Assembly: GCA_902497065.1 (NCBI GenBank)
Contig: CABVDH010000003.1
Span: forward strand, 62,001 to 126,000
DNA: 64,000 bases
Origin: an uncultured Collinsella sp.
GTDB taxonomy: Bacteria > Actinomycetota > Coriobacteriia > Coriobacteriales > Coriobacteriaceae
Reading direction: 5' to 3'
Positions 47,974-56,329 of the stretch are shown piece after piece. The notes under the pieces are model-generated. The model was not told where the DNA came from. It did not search any database and saw nothing but the letters and a program-made list of their open reading frames with translations. The position numbers and the translations under genes were made by a program. Positions within the stretch are counted from its first letter, which is position 1. The number at the start of each line of letters is the position of its first letter.

Positions 47974-48732
47974 TCACTCCTCGCTCTGCGAATACGAAGC
48001 GTCCAGAATCTCCTGCGCGTACGCACGCTCCTGTGGCGTAAGGCGCGCCGTCTCGATCAGGTCGGGACGCCAGCGGCAGGTGCGCTCGATGGCATTCTTA
48101 CGGCGCCAGGCATCGACCTTGGCGTGATCGCCGCTCACAAGCACCGGCGGCACGCTCTCGCCGTTGAACTCGGCGGGACGGGTGTACTGCGCGTACTCGA
48201 GCAGGCCTCCGTCCTCGGCGGTCGAGAATGACTCGTCCACATTGCTCATCTCGTCGCCCAGGGCGCCGGGAATCAGGCGTACGACGGCATCGGCAACGAC
48301 CATAGCGGGAAGTTCGCCACCCGTAAGCACGTAGTCGCCGATCGACAGACGCTCATCGGCATACGCATACGCACGCTCGTCGACGCCCTCGTAGCGGCTG
48401 CACACAAACAGCAGGCGCTCACTTTTGAGCAGGCGCTCGGCCACATGCTGCGTAAAGGGCTCGCCACAGGGGGTAAAGAACACCACAGTAGGCCTGGGAC
48501 CCTCTGCGCTAATGGCCTCGATGGCCTCTGCGATAGGCTCGACCTTCATGAGCATGCCCTGCCCGCCGCCGTACGGCTCGTCATCGACGGTACGATGGCG
48601 GTCGTGCGTCCAGTCGCGCAGGTTATACGCCTTAAAATCAAAAAGGCCGGCCTTGCGGGCGCGGCCCAAGATCGATGTGGACATGACGGGCTCAAACATC
48701 TCGGGAAAGACCGAAAGGGTCTCGATCAGCAT
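47974..48732 (-). CDS. trmD: tRNA (guanine-N1)-methyltransferase
   Basis: 252 aa. SPOUT enzyme making m1G37, needed to keep the reading frame. LSVFPEMFEP, PYGGGQGMLM, FVCSRYEGVDERA, and SIGDYVLTGGELPAMVVAD with the knot residues are intact. ATG has GGAGG five bases upstream. Next to rimM and rpsP as in most bacteria. Confidence 0.97.
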   Translation of the reverse strand: MLIETLSVFPEMFEPVMSTSILGRARKAGLFDFKAYNLRDWTHDRHRTVDDEPYGGGQGMLMKVEPIAEAIEAISAEGPRPTVVFFTPCGEPFTQHVAERLLKSERLLFVCSRYEGVDERAYAYADERLSIGDYVLTGGELPAMVVADAVVRLIPGALGDEMSNVDESFSTAEDGGLLEYAQYTRPAEFNGESVPPVLVSGDHAKVDAWRRKNAIERTCRWRPDLIETARLTPQERAYAQEILDASYSQSEE

Positions 48733-48742
48733 GTTGTCCTCC

Positions 48743-49264
48743 CTACTTGTCCATATCGATCAGGCCGTCCATAACGTGGACGGAAATTGTTCCTGTGTCG
48801 GGAAGATCGAGCACAACCTGCTCGATCACGGGAATCAGTACCTCGCCGTACCGATCGCCCTCGACAACCCAAACATCGTTAGCGGGCGTCGACATGATCT
48901 CGACGATCGTGCCGAGCGAACCGAAGCGCTCGTCGACCACCTCGCGACCCATCAGGTCGGTATAGGCAGCGTCGAGCGAATCGAGCTCAAAGTCGTCGCG
49001 ATTTGCCAGCACATAGCATCCCGTGATGCCCTCGGCGGCCGTCAAGTCGTCAATACCCTCAAACGAGACCAGATCGCCATCGCCCGTATCGGTGACGGAC
49101 ACGACCGTGCAAAAGCGGTCGCGCTTGAGCGCCGGCGGCGTCAGGGCTACGTGCATGCCCGGCTCTAATACAGAAGGAAGCCCCCGCAGCGGCTGCGCGA
49201 GGACCTCCCCCTTCCTTCCGTGCGGCTTGACCACACGGGCGATGTTTTTGTACTGGGACCTCAA
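48743..49264 (-). CDS. rimM: Ribosome maturation factor RimM
   Basis: 173 aa. Binds S19 and assists 30S head assembly. N-terminal IARVVKPHGRKGEV, and a PRC-barrel C-terminal half with VWVVEGDRYGEVLIPVIEQVV. The start is read as TTG at 49264, a few bases after the khpA stop; the ribosome-binding site is unclear, so the start is less certain than the identity. Confidence 0.93.
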   Translation of the reverse strand: MRSQYKNIARVVKPHGRKGEVLAQPLRGLPSVLEPGMHVALTPPALKRDRFCTVVSVTDTGDGDLVSFEGIDDLTAAEGITGCYVLANRDDFELDSLDAAYTDLMGREVVDERFGSLGTIVEIMSTPANDVWVVEGDRYGEVLIPVIEQVVLDLPDTGTISVHVMDGLIDMDK

Positions 49265-49268
49265 GGTC

Positions 49269-49553
49269 CTAGCCCAGAACCTCTACCTCGACAGCAGTGT
49301 CGAGGCGAGCGGCCAGTGCACGGGCGAGCGTGCGAATGGCCTTGATGGTACGGCCACGACGGCCGATGACCTTAGCGACGTCATCCTCGGCGACCGAAAC
49401 CTCAATCGTAGAGGCGTCGTCACCATCGATGACCTCAAGGCTCACGGAATCCGGGTCGTCGACGATCTGAACAACGAGATATTCGACGAGATCGGCGATG
49501 CGATCTGAGAGCATTGCCTCACCCTCGAGCTGTGCAGCGTCAACCTCAGGCAC
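49269..49553 (-). CDS. khpA: KH-domain RNA-binding protein KhpA
   Basis: 94 aa. Small single-KH protein; in relatives KhpA pairs with KhpB and affects cell division and mRNA binding. The GxxG loop is IGRRGRT, then IKAIRTLARAL. DDPDSVSLEVIDG matches the family start, so the first 14 residues are an extension. The start is GTG with GAGGAG six bases upstream. Its place between rpsP and rimM is conserved. Confidence 0.93.
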   Translation of the reverse strand: MPEVDAAQLEGEAMLSDRIADLVEYLVVQIVDDPDSVSLEVIDGDDASTIEVSVAEDDVAKVIGRRGRTIKAIRTLARALAARLDTAVEVEVLG

Positions 49554-49556
49554 GAT

Positions 49557-49898
49557 TTACTCCTCGGCGCCCTCAGCGGCCTCAGCGGCAGCCTTAGCGG
49601 CCTCGGCCTCTTTGGCGAGCTGCTTCTTGGACTTCTTGACGACGGTCTCGGTCTTCTCGCCCTCGTTGGCGGCCTTGACCAGAGCGGCGACGGCGTCGGT
49701 GAGCTGAGCGCCCTTGGACTGCCAGTCGGCGATCTTCTCGAGGTCGAGGTTGATGGTCTTGGGGGCGGTCATCGGGTTGTAGCGGCCAACCTCCTCGATG
49801 ATACGACCGTCACGCGGGGCGCGGGAATCGGCGACGACGACACGGTAGTACGGACGCTTCTTAGCGCCGTGACGAGCAAGGCGAATCTTGACTGCCAA
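49557..49898 (-). CDS. rpsP: 30S ribosomal protein S16
   Basis: 113 aa. Assembly protein of the 30S body. VKIRLARHGAKKRPYYRVVV and the GRIIEEVGRYNPM segment are diagnostic. The start is TTG at 49898, with GGAGG eight bases upstream. The last 30 residues are a Lys/Ala/Glu tail, absent in the roughly 80-residue standard form. Confidence 0.95.
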   Translation of the reverse strand: MAVKIRLARHGAKKRPYYRVVVADSRAPRDGRIIEEVGRYNPMTAPKTINLDLEKIADWQSKGAQLTDAVAALVKAANEGEKTETVVKKSKKQLAKEAEAAKAAAEAAEGAEE

Positions 49899-49954
49899 AG
49901 GAAACTCCTCCAACCAAGCAGCTTTAGGCTGCAACTACAAACAAACAGTTGAAC

Positions 49955-49983
49955 ATAATACGCCATCGACGCGGGCAGGTGAA
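49955..49983 (-). promoter_or_regulatory. Promoter of the rpsP operon
   Basis: Minus-strand TTCACC, 17 bp, TATTAT. Predicted start near 49948. A GCAGC-CTAAA-GCTGC hairpin follows in the leader at 49918-49932. Confidence 0.65.
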
Positions 49984-50087
49984 GTCCGTGAGACCAACTT
50001 CTTCGGTGTAGTCGAGGGCAAATCCATATCTTAGACAAGAATTCGGGATTTGCAAGCACATACACGCACCCCACATGAGCTGCGCGG

Positions 50088-50093
50088 TATACT
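50088..50093 (+). promoter_or_regulatory. -10 of dinB, leaderless arrangement
   Basis: TATACT ends seven bases before the dinB ATG, so transcription would start at or next to the start codon. No clear -35. Confidence 0.55.
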
Positions 50094-50099
50094 CATGAC

Positions 50100-51353
50100 A
50101 TGGAAAGACGCGAACATACATACGGTTATGAGGATGCCATAGGCGTCACGCCGCCTCCCTGGACGGGTCCGGCGGTGGGTCTGATGGACCTCGATGCGTT
50201 TTTTGCGAGCGTGGAGATGCTCGATCATCCCGAGTGGCGTGGAAAGCCGCTCATCGTGGGCGGAGACGCCGATTCGCGTGGCGTCGTGTCCACGTGTTCG
50301 TATGAGGCGCGTCGCTTTGGCGTGCACTCTGCCATGGCCTCGGCCGAGGCACGGCGCTTGTGCCCGCAAGCCATTTGGACGCACGGGCACTTTGATCGCT
50401 ACCGCGAGGTGAGCACGCAGGTCATGGCGATTCTCGCCGACGAGACCCCGCGCGTTGAGCGCGTATCCATCGACGAAGCCTTTATCGATATCACACCGGG
50501 TCGCTTTGCGCCCGAAGACCCGCTGCTGGTTGCGCGGCGTATAAGCGACCGCGTGGCAACGCTGGGAGTAACGTGCTCCATTGGCGTGGGCTGCAACAAG
50601 ACGGTCGCAAAGATCGCAAGCGAGCGGGATAAGCCGTTTGGACTGACCATCGTGCGCCCCGGAACCGAGCAGCGCTTTTTGGCCGCGCTGCCGGTATCTG
50701 CCATGAGCGGCATCGGACGCTCGGCCGAGGAACGGCTGCGCCGCATGCGCATCTACACGCTTGGCGAGCTGTCACGCGCACCGGAATCCACCTTGTCCTC
50801 TATTTTTGGCGTCAACGGCGAACGCATGCGCCAGCGTGCGCTGGGACTCGAAATCTCCGAAGTCACGAGTCTCGATGAAGAGCGCGAGGTCAAGTCGGTC
50901 AGCAATGAACGCACCTTTGCTAAAGATTTGACTGAGCGTGGGGATATTGAGGCGGCGATTGCGCTGTTGGGAGAGTCAGTGGGACGCCGTCTGCGCCGTC
51001 AGGGGCTGACGGGTGCCACGGTAACGCTCAAACTCAAGTATTCGTATGGCAGCGGGCGTACGGCACAGCGCCGGCTGCCTCATCCGACCGACGATGAGAG
51101 CATCTTCGTGGCGGTTGCGCTCGAACTGCTCGACAACATCTGGCAGGAAGGCATGCATGTTCGCTTAGCGGGCATCGGCATGAGCGACTTCGACCACCAA
51201 GGCGGCATCCAGACCGACCTGTTCTGCGAGATCGATGACCGCGGAGCCCAATCCAGCGACCGCCGCGACCTCTCCGTCGCCATCGACGCCGTCCGAGACA
51301 AATTCGGCGACACCGCCCTATCCTTCGGCCGCCAATCCCGCTTCAACGATTAG
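50100..51353 (+). CDS. dinB: DNA polymerase IV
   Basis: 417 aa. Y-family translesion polymerase. MDLDAFFASVE with the first metal Asp, the VERVSIDEAFIDIT catalytic acidic pair, the helix-hairpin-helix MSGIGRSAEERLRRM, and a little-finger domain at about 255-365. The C-terminus lacks an obvious beta-clamp QxxLF peptide, although GGIQTDLF near 380 is similar. A 28-residue N-terminal stretch precedes the core. No Shine-Dalgarno is seen; a promoter -10 sits at leaderless distance. Divergent from rpsP and monocistronic. Confidence 0.95.
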   Translation: MERREHTYGYEDAIGVTPPPWTGPAVGLMDLDAFFASVEMLDHPEWRGKPLIVGGDADSRGVVSTCSYEARRFGVHSAMASAEARRLCPQAIWTHGHFDRYREVSTQVMAILADETPRVERVSIDEAFIDITPGRFAPEDPLLVARRISDRVATLGVTCSIGVGCNKTVAKIASERDKPFGLTIVRPGTEQRFLAALPVSAMSGIGRSAEERLRRMRIYTLGELSRAPESTLSSIFGVNGERMRQRALGLEISEVTSLDEEREVKSVSNERTFAKDLTERGDIEAAIALLGESVGRRLRRQGLTGATVTLKLKYSYGSGRTAQRRLPHPTDDESIFVAVALELLDNIWQEGMHVRLAGIGMSDFDHQGGIQTDLFCEIDDRGAQSSDRRDLSVAIDAVRDKFGDTALSFGRQSRFND

Positions 51354-51363
51354 TCCCTGAGGC

Positions 51364-51406
51364 AAAAAGAAAGCCGGGCAGGTGCGGAAAACCGCAACTG
51401 CCCGGC
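51364..51406 (-). terminator. Intrinsic terminator of rsfS
   Basis: GCCGGGCAG at 51373-51381 pairs with CTGCCCGGC at 51398-51406, with an inner TGCGG/CCGCA helix. On the minus strand TTTCTTTTT follows. On the plus strand no T-run follows, so it serves dinB poorly. Confidence 0.9.
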
Positions 51407-51446
51407 GATATGCGTGAGGGTAGCTAACCCCGTCTCAAATGAGCTA

Positions 51447-51902
51447 CTAGAGGAGGTTGAGGGGGAGCTGGGGGGCGTCTCCCCAGAGTTTCTCGAGGCG
51501 GTAGAAGTCGCGGGCTTCGGGAGTGAAGACGTGGACGACAACCGAACCGTAGTCCATGAGCATCCAAGTCTTCTGCTCGCGGCCCTCGATGGAGAACGGA
51601 TGCTCGCCGCAAGCCTCGGCGACCTTCTCCTCGATCTCGTCGACGATAGAATCGACCTGGCGGTTGTTGGTACCGGTGGCAAGCACAAAGTAGTCGCATA
51701 CGTCGGAAAGCTCGGTCAGGTCGAGCACCTGCACGTCCTCGCCCTTCTTGTCGTAGGCGGCCTGCGCGGCGGCGCGGGCGACATCCTCGGCGGCGACACC
51801 GCTCGCGGACAGCGAGGCGGCAGTGCGGTCGGACGTGGCAACGAAACTCTTGTGCTCCACACCTTCAAGAATCTGCTCGTCGGTCATGGTCTCGTCGGCC
51901 AT
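51447..51902 (-). CDS. rsfS: Ribosomal silencing factor RsfS
   Basis: 151 aa. Binds L14 and blocks subunit joining during starvation. The family core starts at about residue 40 and includes VQVLDLTELSDVCDYFVLATG, QVDSIVDEIEEK and MLMDYGSVVVHVFTPEAR. A 30-residue N-terminal extension is present. ATG has AAAGAGG upstream. Last of the obgE-nadD-yqeK-rsfS run. Confidence 0.95.
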   Translation of the reverse strand: MADETMTDEQILEGVEHKSFVATSDRTAASLSASGVAAEDVARAAAQAAYDKKGEDVQVLDLTELSDVCDYFVLATGTNNRQVDSIVDEIEEKVAEACGEHPFSIEGREQKTWMLMDYGSVVVHVFTPEARDFYRLEKLWGDAPQLPLNLL

Positions 51903-51929
51903 GGAATACCTCTTTCTAGACAGCCCGAG

Positions 51930-52538
51930 CTAGCGTAGCTGGGCGTAATGGTTGTAAATCGAAATAGCCGTGGGATAAAGATAGCGCCCGGACTGGATCA
52001 CATAGACCAGACCCTGCGCAAAACAGGAGAAGAACAACTCATCGAGCGTCGACTCCCCCACCATCTTGCGCAGCGCATGCGCATAGTCGCCGTGGCGGTT
52101 GGGCTCGATGGCATCGGCCACAAAGACCACCATATCGAGCGGCGTCATGTCGCAGGCACCCACGGTGTGACGGTCGACAGCCTGGAAAACGGCCGGCGAC
52201 AACTCGGGGAAAAGCTGCGGAAGCTCATAGGCGGCAACAGGGCCATGCAAAAGCGGCGTCGCGGCGGAAGGAGAGCCGGCAATCTTAATGCCGTAATGCA
52301 GAGCGCGCGTGACCAGCTCGTCGTCGGAGAGCACTTTGTCCCAGTCATGGATCAGGCCGGCGGCAGCGGCATCAAAGCGGTCAACGCCGTAGACCTCGGC
52401 CAGATGAAGTGCGGTCTCGGCAACACCCAGCGAATGCACATAGCGCTTGCGCTTATCCTTCATGCGAACATCGAGCAGCTCTTGAATGCGCTTGAGCAGT
52501 GCGCGCTCATCGCCCTCAAACTGATCCTCTACCGACAA
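51930..52538 (-). CDS. yqeK: YqeK-type HD-domain hydrolase (Ap4A hydrolase)
   Basis: 202 aa. By family, cuts diadenosine tetraphosphate to two ADP. HD residues are His35 in YVHSLGVA, His64-Asp65 in LIHDWDK, then LLHGPVAA, DRHTVG and VADAIEPNR. The start is TTG at 52538 with GGGGG six bases upstream. The nadD-yqeK-rsfS order strongly supports the call. Confidence 0.92.
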   Translation of the reverse strand: MSVEDQFEGDERALLKRIQELLDVRMKDKRKRYVHSLGVAETALHLAEVYGVDRFDAAAAGLIHDWDKVLSDDELVTRALHYGIKIAGSPSAATPLLHGPVAAYELPQLFPELSPAVFQAVDRHTVGACDMTPLDMVVFVADAIEPNRHGDYAHALRKMVGESTLDELFFSCFAQGLVYVIQSGRYLYPTAISIYNHYAQLR

Positions 52539-52550
52539 CGTAGACCCCCA

Positions 52551-53228
52551 TCACTCAAAATCTTCTTGGCCCAAATCGGCATATAGCCTGCGTTTGCGAA
52601 TGTAGCCGAGCACAGACTCGCTCGTAAGATAGCGCACGCTCATGCCGCGGGCAACTCGCTTACGAATGTTCGTAGAGCTGATCGCCAGCGCCGGAATCTG
52701 AATATAGCGCACGTCGAACGGCAACCCCGACTCTTTGATTCGGGCACGCGCCGTATCGATATCAAAGCCCGGTCGCGTCGCCGCAATAAAGGTAGCAAGC
52801 TCAGCGATTCGTTCGGCATCATGCCAAGTCACAATATCGATAATCGCGTCGGCGCCCGTAATAAAGTAGAGCTTTACCTGCGGCGGGTAAAAGTCGCGAA
52901 GGGCATGAAGCGTATCGGCCGTATAGGTTACGCCCGGACGGTCGATCTCGAACCGGCTCGCCAAAAAGGCCGGGTTCGCGGCGGTGGCGAGGACCGTCAT
53001 AGCATAACGGTCCTCGGCAGGCGTCACCGGCTTGTCAAGCTTAAAGGCAGGAGAGCCCGCCGGCATAAAGAGCACAGCATCCAAGTCGAGCGACTCGCGC
53101 GCCTGCTCGGCGGTCACCAGGTGCCCGTAATGGATGGGATCAAAGGTGCCACCCATAATGCCGAGCCTAAACTCCTGCCCGTCCTCTAGAGGAAGCTCGG
53201 GCAGACCGATTCCACCGCGCAGCGACAT
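52551..53228 (-). CDS. nadD: Nicotinate-nucleotide adenylyltransferase
   Basis: 225 aa. Makes deamido-NAD from nicotinate mononucleotide and ATP. Nucleotidyltransferase motif GGTFDPIHYGH at 26-36, FITGADAI, and ISSTNIRKRVARG near the C-terminus. A short N-terminal extension precedes the core. ATG lies four bases before the obgE stop, with GGAGG inside obgE. Confidence 0.95.
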   Translation of the reverse strand: MSLRGGIGLPELPLEDGQEFRLGIMGGTFDPIHYGHLVTAEQARESLDLDAVLFMPAGSPAFKLDKPVTPAEDRYAMTVLATAANPAFLASRFEIDRPGVTYTADTLHALRDFYPPQVKLYFITGADAIIDIVTWHDAERIAELATFIAATRPGFDIDTARARIKESGLPFDVRYIQIPALAISSTNIRKRVARGMSVRYLTSESVLGYIRKRRLYADLGQEDFE

Positions 53229-53231
53229 GGC

Positions 53232-54698
53232 CTACTCGCCCTCCGAGGTCTCGGCATCGTCCGCGGCATCCGCCGCATCGACAACCTCGACGCTCTCATC
53301 CACAGCATCGGCCACGTCAATGGCTTCAACGGCAACGTCCTCGCCAACATCCTCGAGCTCCTCGTACTCCGAGAAGTCCTCGGCGCCCTCAAAGTCAAAG
53401 GCGCGCTGGCAAATGCGGACCTCGTCGCCCGCACGGCAACCGGCCTTCTCGAGCGCGTCGTCAACACCCATACGCGCAAACTTATGCTGCAGGTAAATGA
53501 CGGCTTCCTCGTTTTCCCAGTCGGTCTGGATGACCATGCGCTCGATGGCACGACCGACCACGCGGAAGGCACCGGGCTCTTCCTGGACAATGCGGAAACG
53601 CTTCTCGCGCTGCAGGCGGCGGCGCTCCCATTCATCGTCGCGCAGAACGACCGGCTCATCGGAGACAGCCAACTCGGCGCGCAGCTTAGCCACCTGCTCA
53701 CCCACGGCAAGCATCAGCGTGTTGAGACCGGCACCCGTCACGGCGGATACGGCAAAGAACATATGGCCATCGTCGAGCGCCGCACGCTTAAGGTCGGCAA
53801 TCTTGTCGGCCGTGCCCGGCGCATCGCACTTGTTGGCGACAACGATCTGCGGGCGCTCCGAGAGCTCTGCGCCATACTGCTCGAGCTCACGGTTGATGAT
53901 GTGATAGTCCTCAACCGGATCGCGATCCTCAAAACCGCCCGTCATGTCGACAACATGCATGATCAGGGCCGTACGCTCAATGTGGCGCAAGAACTGGTGA
54001 CCCAGGCCCTTGCCCTCGCTCGCGCCCTCGATAAGACCGGGGACGTCGGCAACGACGTAAGAATATTCGCCGGCACGCACCATGCCCAGATTGGGCACGA
54101 GCGTGGTAAACGGGTAGTCAGCAATCTTGGGACGGGCGGCACTCATGCGCGCGATGAGCGATGACTTACCCACGGAGGGAAAGCCCACGAGCGCGGCATC
54201 GGCCATAAGCTTCATCTCGAGCTCGATCCAGTGCTCCTCGGCCGGTTCGCCCAACTGGGCAAAGGCCGGAGCGCGACGCACCGACGTCACAAAGTGCGTG
54301 TTGCCCAGACCGCCGGCACCGCCGGGCGCCACGACGACGCGCTCGCCGTCGTGCACCAGGTCGGCAATCTCAAACATCGGGGTCTGCGTCTCGGGATCGA
54401 GCTCGCGCACCACGGTACCCATAGGGACCTTGAGAATCAGGTCCTCGCCGCTCTTGCCGTTACGACGGGCACCCTGCCCGTGCGTGCCGCGCTCGGCGCG
54501 AAAGTGATGCTTAAAGCGGTAATCGATCAGCGAAGACAGCTGAGCATCGGCCTGGATGACGACATTGCCGCCACGACCGCCGTCGCCGCCATCGGGGCCG
54601 CCCTTGGGGACAAATGCCTCGCGCCTAAACGACATGCATCCGGCTCCGCCGTCGCCGCCGCACACGTTAATGCGGCTGATATCGGTGAACTGTGACAA
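53232..54698 (-). CDS. obgE: GTPase Obg (CgtA)
   Basis: 488 aa. Ribosome-assembly and stress GTPase. Gly-rich Obg fold at 1-160 (GGPDGGDGGRGGNV), then the G domain with GFPSVGKSS, DVPGLIEGA and NKCDAPG, and the OCT domain at about 350-425. The final 55 residues are a very acidic Asp/Glu/Ala tail. The start is TTG with GGAGG eight bases upstream. Expression probably depends on read-through of the rpmA terminator only 15 bases away. Confidence 0.96.
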   Translation of the reverse strand: MSQFTDISRINVCGGDGGAGCMSFRREAFVPKGGPDGGDGGRGGNVVIQADAQLSSLIDYRFKHHFRAERGTHGQGARRNGKSGEDLILKVPMGTVVRELDPETQTPMFEIADLVHDGERVVVAPGGAGGLGNTHFVTSVRRAPAFAQLGEPAEEHWIELEMKLMADAALVGFPSVGKSSLIARMSAARPKIADYPFTTLVPNLGMVRAGEYSYVVADVPGLIEGASEGKGLGHQFLRHIERTALIMHVVDMTGGFEDRDPVEDYHIINRELEQYGAELSERPQIVVANKCDAPGTADKIADLKRAALDDGHMFFAVSAVTGAGLNTLMLAVGEQVAKLRAELAVSDEPVVLRDDEWERRRLQREKRFRIVQEEPGAFRVVGRAIERMVIQTDWENEEAVIYLQHKFARMGVDDALEKAGCRAGDEVRICQRAFDFEGAEDFSEYEELEDVGEDVAVEAIDVADAVDESVEVVDAADAADDAETSEGE

Positions 54699-54714
54699 CA
54701 GAATCGCCTCCTAC

Positions 54715-54758
54715 AAAAAAGAGGGAGACCCTTGAATCCTAAAACTCAAGTGCCTCCC
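54715..54758 (-). terminator. Terminator after rpmA
   Basis: An imperfect stem (GGGAG with CTCCC outside, CTTGA with TCAAG inside) followed on the minus strand by TCTTTTTTG. The obgE ribosome-binding site follows at once. Confidence 0.75.
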
Positions 54759-54783
54759 ACATATGTGCTCTATGAAGGGTGAA

Positions 54784-55041
54784 TTACGCGTTCGCGAGCG
54801 GGCGTACGCTGACCCTGTGCTTGATACCCTTGTGGAACTCAACGGTACCGTCGACCAGCGCGAACAGCGTGTCGTCCTTACCACGGCCAACGTTCTCACC
54901 CGGGTGGATGTGCGTGCCGTGCTGACGGACGAGAATCGTGCCCGTGGTTACCGTCTGGCCGGCATAGCGCTTCGTGCCAAGGCGCTGACCGCGGGAGTCA
55001 CGGCCATTACGGGAGGAACCGAGTCCTTTTTTGTGTGCCAT
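54784..55041 (-). CDS. rpmA: 50S ribosomal protein L27
   Basis: 85 aa. N-terminus reaches the peptidyl transferase centre. AHKKGLGSSRNGRDS and GTKRYAGQ, and ILVRQHGTHIHPGENVGRGKD are diagnostic. The N-terminus lacks the cleaved extension found in Firmicutes L27. Between rplU and obgE, the usual order. Confidence 0.97.
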   Translation of the reverse strand: MAHKKGLGSSRNGRDSRGQRLGTKRYAGQTVTTGTILVRQHGTHIHPGENVGRGKDDTLFALVDGTVEFHKGIKHRVSVRPLANA

Positions 55042-55074
55042 TGTGTATACCTACTCTTTCGTTACGAGTGTAAT

Positions 55075-55449
55075 CTACTCGGCGACGGGAGCCTCGGCAA
55101 CAGCCTCGGCCTCTGCCTTGACAGCCTTCTTGGCGCGGGAGGTAGCCTGAACCTTCACGATCTTCAGCTTGGTGAGCTGCTGACGGTGACCCTTCAGACG
55201 ACGATAGCGCTTGCGCTTGTGGAACTTGAAGACCAGCTGCTTCTCGCCCTTGAACTGCTCAACGATCTGAGCGGTAACCTTGGCCTTGGCCAGCTTGTCG
55301 GGATCGGTGACGATCTTCTTACCATCGTTGAGGAAGATAACCGGCAGGGTGACCTTGTCGCCCTCATTGCCCTCGATCTTCTCGACGGTGATGACATCGT
55401 CGGTGGCGACCTTGTACTGCTTGCCGCCCGTGTTAACGATTGCGTACAT
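55075..55449 (-). CDS. rplU: 50S ribosomal protein L21
   Basis: 124 aa. MYAIVNTGGKQYKV at the start and FHKRKRYRRLKGHRQQLT at the C-terminal end are diagnostic. About 20 extra Ala/Glu/Val residues follow the normal end. ATG 55449 has AAGGG upstream; the open frame seven codons earlier has no support. First gene of rplU-rpmA. Confidence 0.96.
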   Translation of the reverse strand: MYAIVNTGGKQYKVATDDVITVEKIEGNEGDKVTLPVIFLNDGKKIVTDPDKLAKAKVTAQIVEQFKGEKQLVFKFHKRKRYRRLKGHRQQLTKLKIVKVQATSRAKKAVKAEAEAVAEAPVAE

Positions 55450-55491
55450 GTTTACTTGCCCTTCATGCATCAGTTAGTGCAACAGCCGAAT

Positions 55492-55520
55492 ATAGTAGCA
55501 GGCGAAAATACCCCCGTCAA
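55492..55520 (-). promoter_or_regulatory. Strong promoter of rplU-rpmA
   Basis: Minus-strand TTGACG, 17 bp ending TGC, TACTAT. It overlaps the last codon of the upstream gene. Confidence 0.85.
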
Positions 55521-56329
55521 CGAGTATGTGGAGCAAATCCACAAGTTCGCACAGGTATGGGGCTGACGAGTCGGCCCTCGTCGTCCTCGCATGCTTGATT
55601 CTGACGCTCGACATCGTAGGAGCAGATGGTCACGAGGTCTTGCATACCGGTGGAAACAATAGGTGCATCCACGCCCGGGGTCAAGCCCTGCAACAAAACA
55701 TCAGCAGCAGAAAGCAAAATTTCCGGACGCATGGAGCCCTCGTTGTCGGCATGGGTGTCGAGCATGAGCACCAAATGGTCCGGGCGCTCCCCCGCCGTTA
55801 GCTCATAGCCCACGAGCGTGTGATCCAAATCCAAGCGCTTGCTCTTTTTGCCGCGCGCGTAGTCGATGCCGTGACCCGCGCGCAGCGTGTCGATCGCACG
55901 ACGCACCTCGTCGGCGCTTACGGGCGCCTCGGGATCCAAGTGCAGGTCGATGCGATACGACAGGCGCGTGAGCTGCGCCGTCAACGCCGGCGTGCGCACG
56001 TCGATGTACGCCGCCTCGATGGGCGCCAGATCGGCCGGAGACGCCGCAGCCAGGCGCCCAAACGCCTCGTCGAGCGCCACGAACTCGGTCATAAACAGGT
56101 CATACCACTCGCAGGTCGACGACGTACCCACCGGTAGCGCCGAAGAGAAGCCCACGCGCATGTGCGGAGAGAAGCCCTGCGTGACGGCATAGGGAAGTCC
56201 CGCACGGCGCACGATGCGCTCAATGGTATGGATCACTTCGAGATGGCCCAGGTACTTAAGGCGATCGCGCTTGCCATAGCGAACACGAAGCCTAAAGAGC
56301 GAGGGGTTGTCGGTCAGGCGCTCACTCAT
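55517..56329 (-). CDS. TIGR03936-type radical-SAM-associated protein (DUF2344)
   Basis: 270 aa. Conserved protein of unknown function that accompanies the TIGR03960 radical SAM protein. RVRYGKRDRLKYLGHLEVIHTIER and a GFSPHMRVGFSSALPVG segment are the family marks. No cysteine cluster or membrane segment is seen. The ATG overlaps the upstream stop as ATGA, so the two are translated together. In some genomes the pair is fused, which supports a joint role, perhaps in RNA or ribosome modification; this is inference from proximity to L21 and L27. Confidence 0.85.
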   Translation of the reverse strand: MSERLTDNPSLFRLRVRYGKRDRLKYLGHLEVIHTIERIVRRAGLPYAVTQGFSPHMRVGFSSALPVGTSSTCEWYDLFMTEFVALDEAFGRLAAASPADLAPIEAAYIDVRTPALTAQLTRLSYRIDLHLDPEAPVSADEVRRAIDTLRAGHGIDYARGKKSKRLDLDHTLVGYELTAGERPDHLVLMLDTHADNEGSMRPEILLSAADVLLQGLTPGVDAPIVSTGMQDLVTICSYDVERQNQACEDDEGRLVSPIPVRTCGFAPHTR

